The translations under genes and the position numbers were made by a program. Positions 8,421 through 18,458 of a DNA stretch of 41,003 bases are shown piece by piece. The number at the start of each line of letters is the position of its first letter. The stretch's first letter is position 1. Source of the DNA: Nitrospirota bacterium (GTDB taxonomy: Bacteria > Nitrospirota > Thermodesulfovibrionia > Thermodesulfovibrionales > Magnetobacteriaceae); contig JADFYB010000010.1 of assembly GCA_015233245.1 (NCBI GenBank), forward strand, positions 1 through 41,003, read 5' to 3'. The notes beneath the pieces were generated by a model that saw only the letters and a list, made by a program, of their open reading frames with translations, did no database searches and was not told the origin of the DNA.

Positions 8421-9764
8421 GTGGTGATAATGTTATATATTAGAAGATATATTCTTTACTTTTTGGTGATTGTTTCAATTATAAACACTAATTTTGCTTG
8501 TAAAAAGCAGACTACTGACAGCCATGCTATAAACTGTGATGGAATAAGCTCTGACACTAAGGTGTTTTTGAGTAAAATGAAAGATGTAGGGAAAATATAT
8601 TATGAGATTAAAAGACCAGATGACCATAAAGATTTGCATTCAGAAATAGCAACCATAATCGAATGTCAAGCAGGTGTAAGATATTTGCAGTTGGAACTTG
8701 ACGATACGGAGTTTGAAGAATTTAAGAAAAGGGACGATAAACCTATTGAAATAGGTTCTTTTGATTATGATAACAATTCTATTAATGTTTTGACTTATGA
8801 TATGTTTATAGGAATAAATCATTATGTCGAAAATAATCAAGGTATATATAAAAAAGATTTTATAAACAAAATAAACAAAATAAAAAGTGGTACTGAAGCA
8901 ATGTATTATGTGATGGAGAAGAATAAACTACACTTGTTTGTTATAGATAATAAAACTAAATCTGTTACGCCTCTTTTCCCTGATCCTACAATAAACTCTT
9001 TGAGTAAAGGGGAATACAATCAAACTATAGAAGTTGCTAATCAGTTAAGAAACAATCCTAACATTGTGTTTAAATTCAAAGTAAAATTTGCAAAAGGTAC
9101 GAAGGTAAACTTCTACTGTTTTGCTAACAATAAAAACTGTGAAGATCGCGATTTTGAGCCGAATGGAGCTCCAGGTAATGTGAAAACTTTAAAAACAAAG
9201 CCAATATCCTTTGATAATTTCACAAAAACATACAATGAATTATCATTTAGATCTTTCACTGAAAGTGAAGATAGTTTGCACTGTGTAAACTTTAATCCCA
9301 TTACAGCATTGAAAAACCATGAAATAGATGCAACAAAGCCACACGATTGTTCTCCTAATGACAAACTTGCAAGTTCCCCTGATAATGTAGTTCACTTTGA
9401 TGAATGCAAAGACAAATTAACACCTTCTTTTAAAAAAGATATTGACATTTTTATTAAACATAAAAATAACTTGCATGTCATAGGATACGCAAGTAACCAA
9501 AGATGTACAGACAGAGCCTCAAAAGATAAAGATATTAGTTGTTTTAACAAACAAATAGCAAAACAACGAGCCGAGGCAGTTAGAGATTACATAGAACAAG
9601 TTACACGCAAAAAAGTTGACTCATCTTTTATCTGTACATCTTTTGAGAATAAGACAGATGTTGAAATAATAAAATCAAAAGATATAACTGAGGAGGTCAG
9701 AAAACAAATGTGTCCCAATGGCAAATTGATGCTAACAGAAGAAATAAAAGAAACATGTAAATAG
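8421..9764 (+). CDS. Exported (possible lipoprotein) OmpA-C-like domain protein
   Basis: N-term hydrophobic signal ILYFLVIVSIINTNFAC; C-term VVHFDECKDKLTPSFKKDIDIFIKHKNNLHVIGYAS...IAKQRAEAVRDYIEQ resembles the OmpA peptidoglycan-binding core. Confidence 0.68.
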   Translation: MVIMLYIRRYILYFLVIVSIINTNFACKKQTTDSHAINCDGISSDTKVFLSKMKDVGKIYYEIKRPDDHKDLHSEIATIIECQAGVRYLQLELDDTEFEEFKKRDDKPIEIGSFDYDNNSINVLTYDMFIGINHYVENNQGIYKKDFINKINKIKSGTEAMYYVMEKNKLHLFVIDNKTKSVTPLFPDPTINSLSKGEYNQTIEVANQLRNNPNIVFKFKVKFAKGTKVNFYCFANNKNCEDRDFEPNGAPGNVKTLKTKPISFDNFTKTYNELSFRSFTESEDSLHCVNFNPITALKNHEIDATKPHDCSPNDKLASSPDNVVHFDECKDKLTPSFKKDIDIFIKHKNNLHVIGYASNQRCTDRASKDKDISCFNKQIAKQRAEAVRDYIEQVTRKKVDSSFICTSFENKTDVEIIKSKDITEEVRKQMCPNGKLMLTEEIKETCK

Positions 9765-9802
9765 TTTAAACGCTAAAAAGAGAATAGAACACGGAGGGCA
9801 TT

Positions 9803-11200
9803 TTGAGGGTTTTGCGTACTTTTAATGGTTTGAAAAACAATAACAGAAACAGATGTTTATTAATAGCAACTTGCTTATTTTTTTTATTATTTACTCAGGC
9901 TACATATTCTTATGGTGAGTTAGCCGCACCACCACCGGAGGAGATCAAGTTAAACATTTTAGAAAGTACAGATAATAACACTGTCATAAATATTTTTTTT
10001 GATGGTAGTTTGTCTATGAAGGGTTATGTTGTCTCGGAGCGCTTTACCTCATATAAGACTCTCGTAAATAATTTGGAATCCATAATAACAGCAAGGTGGC
10101 CTAAGAGCATATTAAATATTTATAAGTTTGGCTCAAAGGTATTTAAGTTAAAAGAGAGAAATGATGTGCTGATGGCTGTAAATTCAGCGTTCTATGAAGA
10201 GAAAGGAATATCTTTTAAGACATATATCGATAAGGTGTTTGACGAAAACGGCGTATGTGACAATAACACCATGTCCGTTGTAATAACAGACTTATTTCAG
10301 TCCGATGGTGATATTAACAGAGTATTAAAGAAAATAAATGAAAAATGTATGGAAAAATCAGTTGCAGTCGGGGTTATAGGGATTAAAAGCGAATTCAAAG
10401 GCGTTGTCACAGACATAGGTTTATATGAAAAGGGGCTTCCATATAGCTCAAAGAGAGACTCTAAAGACACATACAGACCTTTTTATTTACTCATATTCGG
10501 ACCCTATAACAATGTGTTGGATTTTTTTGATTCATTGTCTGAAAAATTACCGGCGGTCAGCACGGATATGTATGAGTTTAAAGATAAAATGACAATATTT
10601 TATTCACACATGGTAAATCCCCTTATTTCATTTGAGGGCTCAAAATTTGAGAGTTTAAACAAAACCGCAAGAGAAACATCCGGTTTAATTAATAATAAGA
10701 CATATCAGAAAGAAATTGTTAAACAATACAGAGTATTAAACGAAGCAGGGGCAGGAGTGCGGCTGTCATTAAAAACCCACCCTCTAAAATATATCCCTGC
10801 TTTTTGCGAATCCAAAATCAAGGCTACATATAAAATAGAAAAATTTTTCAACGGCCAATTTATTACAAAAGATGATTTCTTTAATATAAGCTCAGGCACT
10901 GAGGACAACAATACTATATTTATAGAAGTTAAAATAAAAAAGAAAATTTGGGATGGCGGGTTGTTTCGGATATCGGTTACTCTGAATGCTGAAAAAGAAG
11001 CTTTAAATAATAATGAAAATTGGTGGAATGATTGGAATCTGAAATTGGATGACCTGGATAAGTGGAGGAAATTTCAGTTTTTGTTTCCAGGTTATAAGAC
11101 AGTAAATCTAAACACATTTATGAGTTCTCTTTCAGATATGACCATACAAAAGAGCGACTTAAAGCTCGGTCAGTTGTATTTTTATCTTATGATTGATTAG
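9803..11200 (+). CDS. Exported von Willebrand factor A-like domain protein
   Basis: TTG start after GGAGGG; signal CLLIATCLFFLLFTQATYS; MIDAS-like FFDGSLSMKGY (DxSxS) and SVVITDLFQSDGD. Confidence 0.75.
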   Translation: MRVLRTFNGLKNNNRNRCLLIATCLFFLLFTQATYSYGELAAPPPEEIKLNILESTDNNTVINIFFDGSLSMKGYVVSERFTSYKTLVNNLESIITARWPKSILNIYKFGSKVFKLKERNDVLMAVNSAFYEEKGISFKTYIDKVFDENGVCDNNTMSVVITDLFQSDGDINRVLKKINEKCMEKSVAVGVIGIKSEFKGVVTDIGLYEKGLPYSSKRDSKDTYRPFYLLIFGPYNNVLDFFDSLSEKLPAVSTDMYEFKDKMTIFYSHMVNPLISFEGSKFESLNKTARETSGLINNKTYQKEIVKQYRVLNEAGAGVRLSLKTHPLKYIPAFCESKIKATYKIEKFFNGQFITKDDFFNISSGTEDNNTIFIEVKIKKKIWDGGLFRISVTLNAEKEALNNNENWWNDWNLKLDDLDKWRKFQFLFPGYKTVNLNTFMSSLSDMTIQKSDLKLGQLYFYLMID

Positions 11201-11238
11201 AGAGATTAACAGTACTGAAATATGAGGAGGGGCTAAAG

Positions 11239-11703
11239 ATGGTTAAACATTTTTTGAGCATTGTGCTTATCGTGGGTGTAGGGGTTTGTTTTTATATCGC
11301 AACGGCATACGAGGTGGATTTCATTAGAAAGTTTGTGATGCTGTCATCGGATGTTACTACAGACGATGAGTTCACAGAGGTGTTTACCCGATGGGGTAAG
11401 TATATAGTTGCGAGCTCGGTTGCAACCGCACTTATCTGGTATATAGTCGGGTGGTTCTATAAAATTAATGACTGGCGAATTATTTCAAAAATGAAAACCG
11501 TATGGTATGCGTTATTCCTTCTGCCAATTTTAGTTGTTGGGGTAGCATTGTATAAGGCACCAGTTATAGAGAAAGGGACGGCATGGGTGGTAATATTTTA
11601 TATAACAAACAGCTTGATCCTGTTTTATTTTTCAACGTTTCTACTTTCGCCCCCATCGTTTAAATACATTCCTATTGGCGCTTGCAAGGCAAGACGCTGG
11701 TAA
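11239..11703 (+). CDS. Small multi-TM membrane protein
   Basis: 154 aa with about four hydrophobic segments (FLSIVLIVGVGVCFYIA; YIVASSVATALIWYIVGWFY; WYALFLLPILVVGVALY; AWVVIFYITNSLILFYFSTFLL). Confidence 0.7.
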   Translation: MVKHFLSIVLIVGVGVCFYIATAYEVDFIRKFVMLSSDVTTDDEFTEVFTRWGKYIVASSVATALIWYIVGWFYKINDWRIISKMKTVWYALFLLPILVVGVALYKAPVIEKGTAWVVIFYITNSLILFYFSTFLLSPPSFKYIPIGACKARRW

Positions 11704-11735
11704 AAGCAACCAATAAAACGGCTCAGGAGGAATAG

Positions 11736-13259
11736 ATGAATTTCTACGCTATTGGAATAGGCGGCACAGGGGCAAAGTGTATGGAGGCTCTTATACACTC
11801 TTGTGCAGCCGGATTAATGCCTAAGGGCAGACTTAGCTGTCTGTACATAGATCCGGACAGATCAAACGGCAGTGTAGGCCGTTCTATGGTTTCACTCAAT
11901 AAGTATATAGAGTGTAAAAAACTGAGTTTGGGAAATATTGAATTATTTAATAATAAGCTTGAAATTTTAAAACCCGGTCTTTGGTCGCCAATTGCAACGC
12001 ATATTCGTCCGACTCTGTCTAATTTTTTTAGATATGACACAATGAAAAGCGAGCGTCCCGAGGCAGCACATCTCATGGATGTTCTCTACAGCAATAAGGA
12101 AAAAGAAACTACCCTTGAGCAGGGCTTCAGGGGGTATCCATCAATCGGGGCAGGGATAATGTCTATGGCCATAAATGATAAATCCGAACCGTGGAGAACT
12201 TTTGCTCAAAAAATAGTACAGGATTTAAAGGCCGGAGATGGGGCGAGAGTTTTTCTTTTTGGCTCGATTTTTGGAGGTACCGGCGCATCGGGGCTTCCTA
12301 CGATAGCCCGAAAAATAAAAAACACCGTCATGGAAGAGCTAGGCAGAGCAAATGCTCAATCTATGGTAAGTGAAAAGATACAAGTTGGCGCTGCTATGGT
12401 GCTGCCTTATTTTTCTTTTGTATTTTTAGAAAAAGAAGACGAACTTAAAGCCAAGTCTGAGAACTTTTTGCTAAATACGCAGGTAGCACTGAAATACTAC
12501 CATCAAATGGATAGTTTGAAAATATACGACACCGTCTATTTGTTTGGCGATGAAACGCAAAGTCCGGTAAGCAAGGCAAGCCTTGGAGGTAAGACTCAGG
12601 AAAACGAACCTCATTTTATTGAACTTTATGCCGCTCTGTCAGCTATTGATTTCTTTAACGGCCAGGACCACATTGGATATCTCATGGTGGCAAGAGCAAA
12701 TAATAAGGTCATTGACTGGCAGGATTTACCGGACAAAAGAGGTACATCTATTATTAAAAATAAAATAGGACAAATGACGAGATTTGCATTTGCTTATTTA
12801 AGTACATACTTTCCCATGATTGAGGATATAAAAGAAAAAGGCAACCCGTGCCAGGCACCCTGGTTCATAGATCTTTTTGAGCGGGAAAACATCAAGCTGA
12901 GTAAAGAGGAGGTTTATCAGAGTCTTTTGGATATTAAAGACTATTGTGAAACATACCTCAAATGGATTTCCAGTATACATGAGTCGGTAAAAGACGAAAG
13001 CATAAACTTAATTAAATATGATGCTTTCACACACATGCAAGATGAGGAAGAGGTAAAAAGGGGGGATTTGCTCCGGGATTTTAAGTTCACCGAATTCAAC
13101 AACCTGGTATATCCATTTGCACACCGCTCACGAAACGGGTTGGGGCAGCTATGGGATAAAATGAGTGATATCTCTGCAAGCGATTTTAAGGGAGAACAGG
13201 TTGACGGTATAGGTAAATTCATAAATGCATTATATAAAAAATGTTCTGTTAAGCAATGA
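11736..13259 (+). CDS. Tubulin/FtsZ-like GTPase (Tubulin_2-like)
   Basis: N-term AIGIGGTGAKCMEALIHSCAAG nucleotide-binding start and RVFLFGSIFGGTGASGLPTIARKIKN, the GGTGSG-like tubulin signature; ~507 aa. Confidence 0.82.
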   Translation: MNFYAIGIGGTGAKCMEALIHSCAAGLMPKGRLSCLYIDPDRSNGSVGRSMVSLNKYIECKKLSLGNIELFNNKLEILKPGLWSPIATHIRPTLSNFFRYDTMKSERPEAAHLMDVLYSNKEKETTLEQGFRGYPSIGAGIMSMAINDKSEPWRTFAQKIVQDLKAGDGARVFLFGSIFGGTGASGLPTIARKIKNTVMEELGRANAQSMVSEKIQVGAAMVLPYFSFVFLEKEDELKAKSENFLLNTQVALKYYHQMDSLKIYDTVYLFGDETQSPVSKASLGGKTQENEPHFIELYAALSAIDFFNGQDHIGYLMVARANNKVIDWQDLPDKRGTSIIKNKIGQMTRFAFAYLSTYFPMIEDIKEKGNPCQAPWFIDLFERENIKLSKEEVYQSLLDIKDYCETYLKWISSIHESVKDESINLIKYDAFTHMQDEEEVKRGDLLRDFKFTEFNNLVYPFAHRSRNGLGQLWDKMSDISASDFKGEQVDGIGKFINALYKKCSVKQ

Positions 13260-13292
13260 ACATATTTAGATATTATAGGGAGGGAAACTGAG

Positions 13293-16200
13293 ATGCCATC
13301 ATATCCACCGTTAACGCCGAAATTAAAAATAAATGAAACCAACTCCGTAGCCAATTTTGAGTCTCCTGGTAAATGGTCAAACCGCTATAAAGATGCACTC
13401 TTTGCATTAAGTGAAAGTCTCGACCTTGAAGAGGGATTGGGAAAAAATACGGAACTAACAGGAATACCTGATATGTGGGCAAGGCCTAGATTATTTGAAA
13501 TGGCGCTTTTTGACGCGAAGCATCCGTTAAACGCTAAAACCATAGGAGAGTGGCGGGGGCTATTAGCTATGCTCGCTCTCAAGGAGTTTCTGGACATTCC
13601 TCTTGAGGCTGTTGAGCTAAATCTGGACAATAACCCTGAACAGTTTGACTTTATAGCTGCTGCAAAGGCTTTAAAACCGACTAATCAGCTTTTTGAAGAC
13701 ATCGATTGGACTACTGTCTATATCATATTGTTTAACAAGTTTCCTGTTGGAATGACCTCCCCTACCACGTTAGTTTGTACTGCTACGAATTATTTTAACA
13801 GAATAAACAGAGTCAAGTGGTATAACGGTTCCATTCTTACCGACCCTGTTAAAGAAGTTCGCAGAGAGAGGGGACAGTTATCGGCATGGCTTACAGAACT
13901 TTCAAATAAATTATCAGAAAAGATGAGTGAAAGTGGAAAAAAAGCACCGGATGAATATCATAATATAGTTGCTCTCTTGAAAGGTGAGAGAGGGTTTATA
14001 ACTGAGCTTGGTCAGGCGGATAAAACCTGTGATTACTCAAACAATGTCTATGGTTTTAAGAGGGTTTTTTTTAGTTTCATCGATAAACCACTGTCTTTAG
14101 GCGGAGATAAGGAGTCTCATATTGAAATAGTTACTGAGAAAGAGGTTGATACACGATTACTTCTTGTTGAGCACGACATATGCTCCAATTGGAATATTGA
14201 TGAAAGAGATTTATTAGTTTATAACCACATCCCTTTTTCTCAGATAAGGCCTGAGGAGATATTTCCGGAAACTCATAAGTTAGGAAGTATAACACTACCA
14301 ACTAACGTAGTGGTGAAGACTGCTGATAGTTTTTTTACGAAAAAGTTATTTTTGATAGAACACCCAAATGCTTTTCCGGGCACAGCATCTGTAAAAGGCT
14401 CTACAGGACTGACGTTTCAGGGAAACGATGTTACGTCTGTGTTACCACTCAGTGGTGAACTTCTCGATTATTATACATCTGAGACTCTGTCAAGGCGGAT
14501 TTCAATTTATAAAAACAATGATGATGACATAACTGTAACTTTTACGGTACCGTTAAAAGGCCCTGAGAAAGAATCTGTTAAACCTTATAACAAATCTGCG
14601 ACAAACGGCGCTAAAAACATAAAAACAAAATCAAAAGACTATACAATATCTAAAACGTACAAGAAAAGCGACGGTGACGTGCAAGTGCTTTATGCCCCTC
14701 CTTCTATAGCAATTTGGCCGCATTTTAAAGTAACCGGGGATAACAACTGGAGCCTTTACTTTACATATTTTTCAACACGAGAGGAGAATACTTTTTATGG
14801 AGAACCTCTGCCCAAAGCCGGTAAGAGTGCAAAAACAACTAAAAGGCAGAACACTTCACATACAACAACAGAGATAACAGAAATGAGCATGTATCCGGAG
14901 GCAATAGCCTGTAAGTTTGATAACAACGGTGAAAAAGAATATGAAGATATAGGCATATTGCTGCTTGAAACACCACCTGAGGTTGAAATAGCCGCAAACA
15001 ACTCATGTGAGATTGGAGTTGACCTGGGCACAACCGCTACAAACGTGTACTACAGAGCAAACGACAGGTCACAACCCATGCCAATGACATTTACGGATAA
15101 TCTGTTTTTACGGGTAACAGAAACACCTCAGTCGCCGGAGTACTTACGAGGCTTTATTAACGATGTTTTGATTGATTTGCCTTTTCTGTCAATCTATGAT
15201 GTGCTGGATATAACGGCAAAGGATCCGTTAAACCCATTTAAAGATGGACATATTTTCTACATATATGCTTTTGCAGATTTTTTTGAGGATGCTGTTAAAA
15301 GAAAGACTATAGAGACAGATCTTAAGTGGGGCAGACTAAAGGAAAATATATATACTGCCGCATTTCTAAAACAGATTTATCTGCAGAGTGCTGCTCAGGT
15401 AGTATCTGAGGGAATAAATCAGATAAAATGGAAATTTTCATATCCTGTTAATTTTAGATTTTACAAAGCGTTTAAAGCAACATGGCAAGACATAATAGAG
15501 TATTACAACGACAAACTCAATCTTAAACTCACGCAAAGTGAAATGCTTAGCGGAGAGACGGAAAGTGTTGTGGCAGCCCGCTATTTTGCAAGAGAGAATA
15601 CTTTTAGAGCCTCCTTTAATACCGGAGCGATTTGTATAGATATTGGCGGAGGAACCTCCGATTTTTCCATTTGGTATGAAAATAACTTAATACACCAGAC
15701 GTCGGTAAAATTTGCAGGCAGAAATATTTTTATAGACCTTTTCAGTGCAAATGACTTTGCTATTCTTAAAAGTCTTGAGGATAACGATATTTATGAAAAG
15801 TATAAAGGGGCACGGGATCAAAAGTACTACTACGCAATGCTTGAGAGTTTGGTTATAGGACGTTGTAATAGCAAGGGCGGTAATGGTGAAAATTGGTTTA
15901 AGCGGCTGGCTGCGCGCAGTGATGAGCCGGATTTCAAAAAGTTTAAACAACTTTTAGCAGTTGGTTTAGCAGGGCTTTTCTACTACAATGGTTTGCTAAT
16001 GAAATATGTAAAAGAGGGCGGACTTACAAAGGACAGAGCAGAAATCACTAAAATTTATCTCGGCGGACGCGGCGTTAATGCCATTCACTGGCTTGGTGAC
16101 GGTATCTATAATGAAAAAACAGAGATAAACGATTTATTTAAACATGCTGCGGCCACTGCTTTTTCAGATATGGAGGAGGAAAGAGAACGAATTGTCAAGT

Positions 16201-16634
16201 CTCTTGAAATAAAACTTTCTTTGAAACTTAAAGCGGAAGCAGCTATAGGACTCGTATCTGAAATTGATACAAAATTATCAGTTGGTGAGCATATTAGTGA
16301 GCCACAAGTGCTTGCTTGTGAGAAATGTAAAGGTGCAGATGAACACAACTGGAACACAATCTTGAAAGAAGATGATTTTATCGCGGGAATAAAGGTCGAC
16401 AAAGAACTTGAGCAGCTTAAAAGTTTTATTAACGCCTTCAATAGTCACTGCGGTAAATACAAAATTGAACAAATTACAGGAAGCGATATTATGTACAACA
16501 GCATTTACACGAAAGTGGATCAGAGCGTAACCAATATGAGGAATGGAGAAAAAAACACACTAATCCTTGAACCGATCTTTATTACGGAATTAAGAGAACT
16601 CCTTTACCACATGAAAACTGCATGGGGAAGGTAA
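13293..16634 (+). CDS. Large protein with C-terminal actin/Hsp70-like (ASKHA) ATPase domain
   Basis: 1113 aa; phosphate-1 CEIGVDLGTTATNVYYR, phosphate-2 AICIDIGGGTSDFSIWYENN, possible adenosine motif IYLGGRGVNAIHWLG; ~570-aa N-terminal region of unknown fold. Confidence 0.82.
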   Translation: MPSYPPLTPKLKINETNSVANFESPGKWSNRYKDALFALSESLDLEEGLGKNTELTGIPDMWARPRLFEMALFDAKHPLNAKTIGEWRGLLAMLALKEFLDIPLEAVELNLDNNPEQFDFIAAAKALKPTNQLFEDIDWTTVYIILFNKFPVGMTSPTTLVCTATNYFNRINRVKWYNGSILTDPVKEVRRERGQLSAWLTELSNKLSEKMSESGKKAPDEYHNIVALLKGERGFITELGQADKTCDYSNNVYGFKRVFFSFIDKPLSLGGDKESHIEIVTEKEVDTRLLLVEHDICSNWNIDERDLLVYNHIPFSQIRPEEIFPETHKLGSITLPTNVVVKTADSFFTKKLFLIEHPNAFPGTASVKGSTGLTFQGNDVTSVLPLSGELLDYYTSETLSRRISIYKNNDDDITVTFTVPLKGPEKESVKPYNKSATNGAKNIKTKSKDYTISKTYKKSDGDVQVLYAPPSIAIWPHFKVTGDNNWSLYFTYFSTREENTFYGEPLPKAGKSAKTTKRQNTSHTTTEITEMSMYPEAIACKFDNNGEKEYEDIGILLLETPPEVEIAANNSCEIGVDLGTTATNVYYRANDRSQPMPMTFTDNLFLRVTETPQSPEYLRGFINDVLIDLPFLSIYDVLDITAKDPLNPFKDGHIFYIYAFADFFEDAVKRKTIETDLKWGRLKENIYTAAFLKQIYLQSAAQVVSEGINQIKWKFSYPVNFRFYKAFKATWQDIIEYYNDKLNLKLTQSEMLSGETESVVAARYFARENTFRASFNTGAICIDIGGGTSDFSIWYENNLIHQTSVKFAGRNIFIDLFSANDFAILKSLEDNDIYEKYKGARDQKYYYAMLESLVIGRCNSKGGNGENWFKRLAARSDEPDFKKFKQLLAVGLAGLFYYNGLLMKYVKEGGLTKDRAEITKIYLGGRGVNAIHWLGDGIYNEKTEINDLFKHAAATAFSDMEEERERIVKSLEIKLSLKLKAEAAIGLVSEIDTKLSVGEHISEPQVLACEKCKGADEHNWNTILKEDDFIAGIKVDKELEQLKSFINAFNSHCGKYKIEQITGSDIMYNSIYTKVDQSVTNMRNGEKNTLILEPIFITELRELLYHMKTAWGR

Positions 16635-16718
16635 CTGAATATGCCCGGATATATGATTTAAAGTCTTTCAATGAAACACTGATGACTTTGATTAACTAAC
16701 TTTAGACAAGGTGGAATT

Positions 16719-18377
16719 ATGCTTATGAAAAGTTTCTTATCTTTTGTCGTGATTTTTATGTTTTTTTTGATTAGTTTTAATGTATATGCTGGAAGTGGTC
16801 AAAATGGAAAAAATGCACATAAACAAGCAAAAGCTGGGGAAAATGCTGTTGAAAAAAATGAAATTACTCAAGAAGAGAAGAAGATAAGCGATGAATTGAA
16901 TAGGTGCAAAGAGGCAGTTGATGTGATAGGAAAGCTTATTGCAGAGTACAAAAAAAAACCTAAAAATTATACGCTCGATAATTTAAAAAACTGGAAAGAT
17001 GAAATAGAAAGTATAGAAAAGGAAATTAATACGATTGATGCGAGCATATTGAAAAAATATAAAAAACTAAAAGCAGATTATGATCAGTCACAGGTGTTAG
17101 TAAAAGATATTTTAAGAAAAATTAATAAAGAAGTTAATAGCCTTATACTTTCTCAGGTTCAAACATGTATAAATAAAATAGAACCTCTGATTAAAAAAAT
17201 ATCTGATAACATTACAAAAATTGAAGAAATGAAAGAAGAAGGGATTTCTAAGAAGAGAGATGAAATATTAAATTATCAGCAAACACTAGACGCACTATTA
17301 AAAGAACAAAAGGAATTGGAGGATACGTTTACAAATGAGTTTGTGAAAGTAAATCCCCTGGATACAGGTGCTTTTAAAGCATTAAAAAAGACTATTGAAG
17401 CTTTAAATACACGTATAAACAAATTGTTAGAAGAAATAAAAAATCCTTCACCAAGTCCCTCAACAAAACCAGAAGAAAACCTTAATGTGAAACAAGACAA
17501 TAAACATGGGAAAAAAGAAACACCATCACCTGAACCATCACCTGATGATGAAAATACATCTCAACTTAAAATCCGTTATAAAACAGATGATCGTTGGGTA
17601 ACTTTGTTTTTTGGATTTATAGGTGGTATTGCAGCAATTTTGGTATTATTCTTAATACTACCAATTTTCTCTGGCAAACAGCAGAGAAGAGGAAATGACA
17701 CACCTGATACTCAAGGTATGCAGAAAAATATTGAGACGCAATTACAAGGAGGTCAAACATTACTTTATATTCAACAACGGCTTACTCAAAATGAATATGA
17801 TATTGATGCGTTAAAAGCAAGTATAAATACAATATTTAGAACAGCTAATGATGTTACAAAAGAAAGGCAAATCCGAAAAGGCGAACAGAGTCAGGATCGG
17901 GAAAACGATTACTCTACAACTAAAGATAGATGGCCTGCAACAGAATATAAAACAGAACCTAAAGGACTTGCTGATAGAGTAAACGACTTCATTCAACAAT
18001 ACAACGAGGATGTAAACACAGGACAGATTCAATTAACCACGAAATTTGACATTACTAAAATTGGTATTCAAAATATGCAAGAACTTATAAATAGTCAAAC
18101 TGCTAAACCAATTTTTGAAGTTATGTTAAGCGGTAATTATTGGTGTATAAAGGAGCAGGACGTCTATTTAGCGGTTCCACGTCCTCTGATGCCGCTTAGG
18201 GCTGACGATTATCATTCTAATGCGTTAAATCAGGTCTTTATGTTTACCGGTTACAATCCTAACTTAATTTACAGAAAAATAAATGTAAAAAAACCGGCTG
18301 TTTTCAAATTAAGCGGTACTAATGCTCAAATATATAAGAAAGGCGAACTGATTCTCGGACGTGGTGAACCGGCATGA
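16719..18377 (+). CDS. Exported coiled-coil protein with Pro-rich linker, one TM helix and a cytoplasmic C-terminal domain
   Basis: Signal MKSFLSFVVIFMFFLISFNVYA; long Lys/Glu heptad-rich region; NPSPSPSTKPEE..TPSPEPSPDDE; TM WVTLFFGFIGGIAAILVLFLILPIF; soluble C-terminus. Confidence 0.72.
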   Translation: MLMKSFLSFVVIFMFFLISFNVYAGSGQNGKNAHKQAKAGENAVEKNEITQEEKKISDELNRCKEAVDVIGKLIAEYKKKPKNYTLDNLKNWKDEIESIEKEINTIDASILKKYKKLKADYDQSQVLVKDILRKINKEVNSLILSQVQTCINKIEPLIKKISDNITKIEEMKEEGISKKRDEILNYQQTLDALLKEQKELEDTFTNEFVKVNPLDTGAFKALKKTIEALNTRINKLLEEIKNPSPSPSTKPEENLNVKQDNKHGKKETPSPEPSPDDENTSQLKIRYKTDDRWVTLFFGFIGGIAAILVLFLILPIFSGKQQRRGNDTPDTQGMQKNIETQLQGGQTLLYIQQRLTQNEYDIDALKASINTIFRTANDVTKERQIRKGEQSQDRENDYSTTKDRWPATEYKTEPKGLADRVNDFIQQYNEDVNTGQIQLTTKFDITKIGIQNMQELINSQTAKPIFEVMLSGNYWCIKEQDVYLAVPRPLMPLRADDYHSNALNQVFMFTGYNPNLIYRKINVKKPAVFKLSGTNAQIYKKGELILGRGEPA

Positions 18378-18458
18378 TTACATTATTAATTATCACGTTA
18401 AATTTGTCTTAAAAACATAGCGGATTACATATAGTATGAGCTTAATGGAGGGATTGAA

